Assembly: GCA_013140765.1 (NCBI GenBank)
Contig: JABFSE010000008.1
Location: forward strand, 1 to 64,000
Direction of reading: 5' to 3'
Origin: Sulfuriferula sp.
GTDB lineage: Bacteria > Pseudomonadota > Gammaproteobacteria > Burkholderiales > Sulfuriferulaceae
Length of the DNA: 64,000 bases
Both the position numbers and the translations under genes were made by a program. Below the pieces are notes generated by a model. The model searched no databases and was not told where the DNA came from. It saw nothing but the letters and a program-made list of their open reading frames with translations. Shown here piece by piece: positions 63,948 through 64,000 of this stretch (position 1 is its first letter; each line of letters begins with the position of its first letter).

Positions 63948-64000
63948 TGTATTATCTCCTGAGGCTGTAAAAATGCGTCGGGTGTGATAGCACTCATTGT

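Overview
The window looks like a chromosomal segment of a Gram-negative betaproteobacterium, probably near the Nitrosomonadales. This is inferred from gene content and order (dusB-fis-purH-purD-hemF, hemA-prfA-prmC, dapA-bamC, an RpfE-like gene, a TIGR02647-type gene); no rRNA is present to confirm it. Genes are dense and mostly housekeeping, with several small accessory patches.

Layout. 0-5 kb: scpA-scpB-rluB plus a small unknown gene on the minus strand, diverging from dapA-bamC. 5-8.1 kb: a secreted excalibur-domain protein, a DinJ/YafQ-type toxin-antitoxin pair whose toxin is frameshifted, and a hipBA pair with clear operators. 8.1-16.6 kb: an EF-hand protein, a glycolate/D-lactate oxidase, tRNA-Ala(GGC), tRNA-Asn(GTT), a J-domain-like protein, clpB, nadC, an RpfE-like gene, a YidB-type protein and a ComEA-like protein. 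16.7-21.8 kb: mobB-ispD-ispF-deacetylase-aldo/keto reductase on minus, diverging from moaA. 21.8-34.9 kb: add, then a long minus-strand run dusB-fis-purH-purD-tsaC-hemF-(GT51 PBP)-hemA-prfA-prmC closed by a strong terminator.

35-42.7 kb is an iron-acquisition cluster on plus: hemP, tonB-exbB-exbD, a TonB-dependent receptor, a DUF4198-like protein, a PepSY-type membrane protein and a PiuC-type dioxygenase. It has two Fur-box-like palindromes and an unexplained repeated leader motif (AGCCAGCCAA). A small PepSY protein and cytochrome b561 follow. 42.7-47.3 kb is patchy: a HigA-like antitoxin remnant, a SulP transporter with a large internal deletion, the arsenate-detoxification pair arsJ/GAPDH, and ccdAB. 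47.4-53.3 kb: an RND efflux tripartite operon and a PepSY protein, each preceded by the same 11-bp-period CTTAA repeat, suggesting control by one OmpR-family response regulator. 53.4-57.7 kb: a 2OG-Fe(II) dioxygenase, hslO, a rhodanese and a uvrD/rep helicase.

57.7-60.9 kb holds the most interesting unit. Three AT-richer genes, joined by ATGA overlaps, encode a small HEPN-like protein, a KGGVGR-type variant ParA/MinD ATPase and a second P-loop ATPase. They sit between uvrD and rmuC and form a plausible, poorly characterised conflict or defence system. The window ends with rmuC, a DUF2288 protein, an intact fitAB module with its own promoter and operator, and a decayed ribbon-helix-helix antitoxin fragment. 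In all there are six intact or decaying toxin-antitoxin loci in 64 kb.
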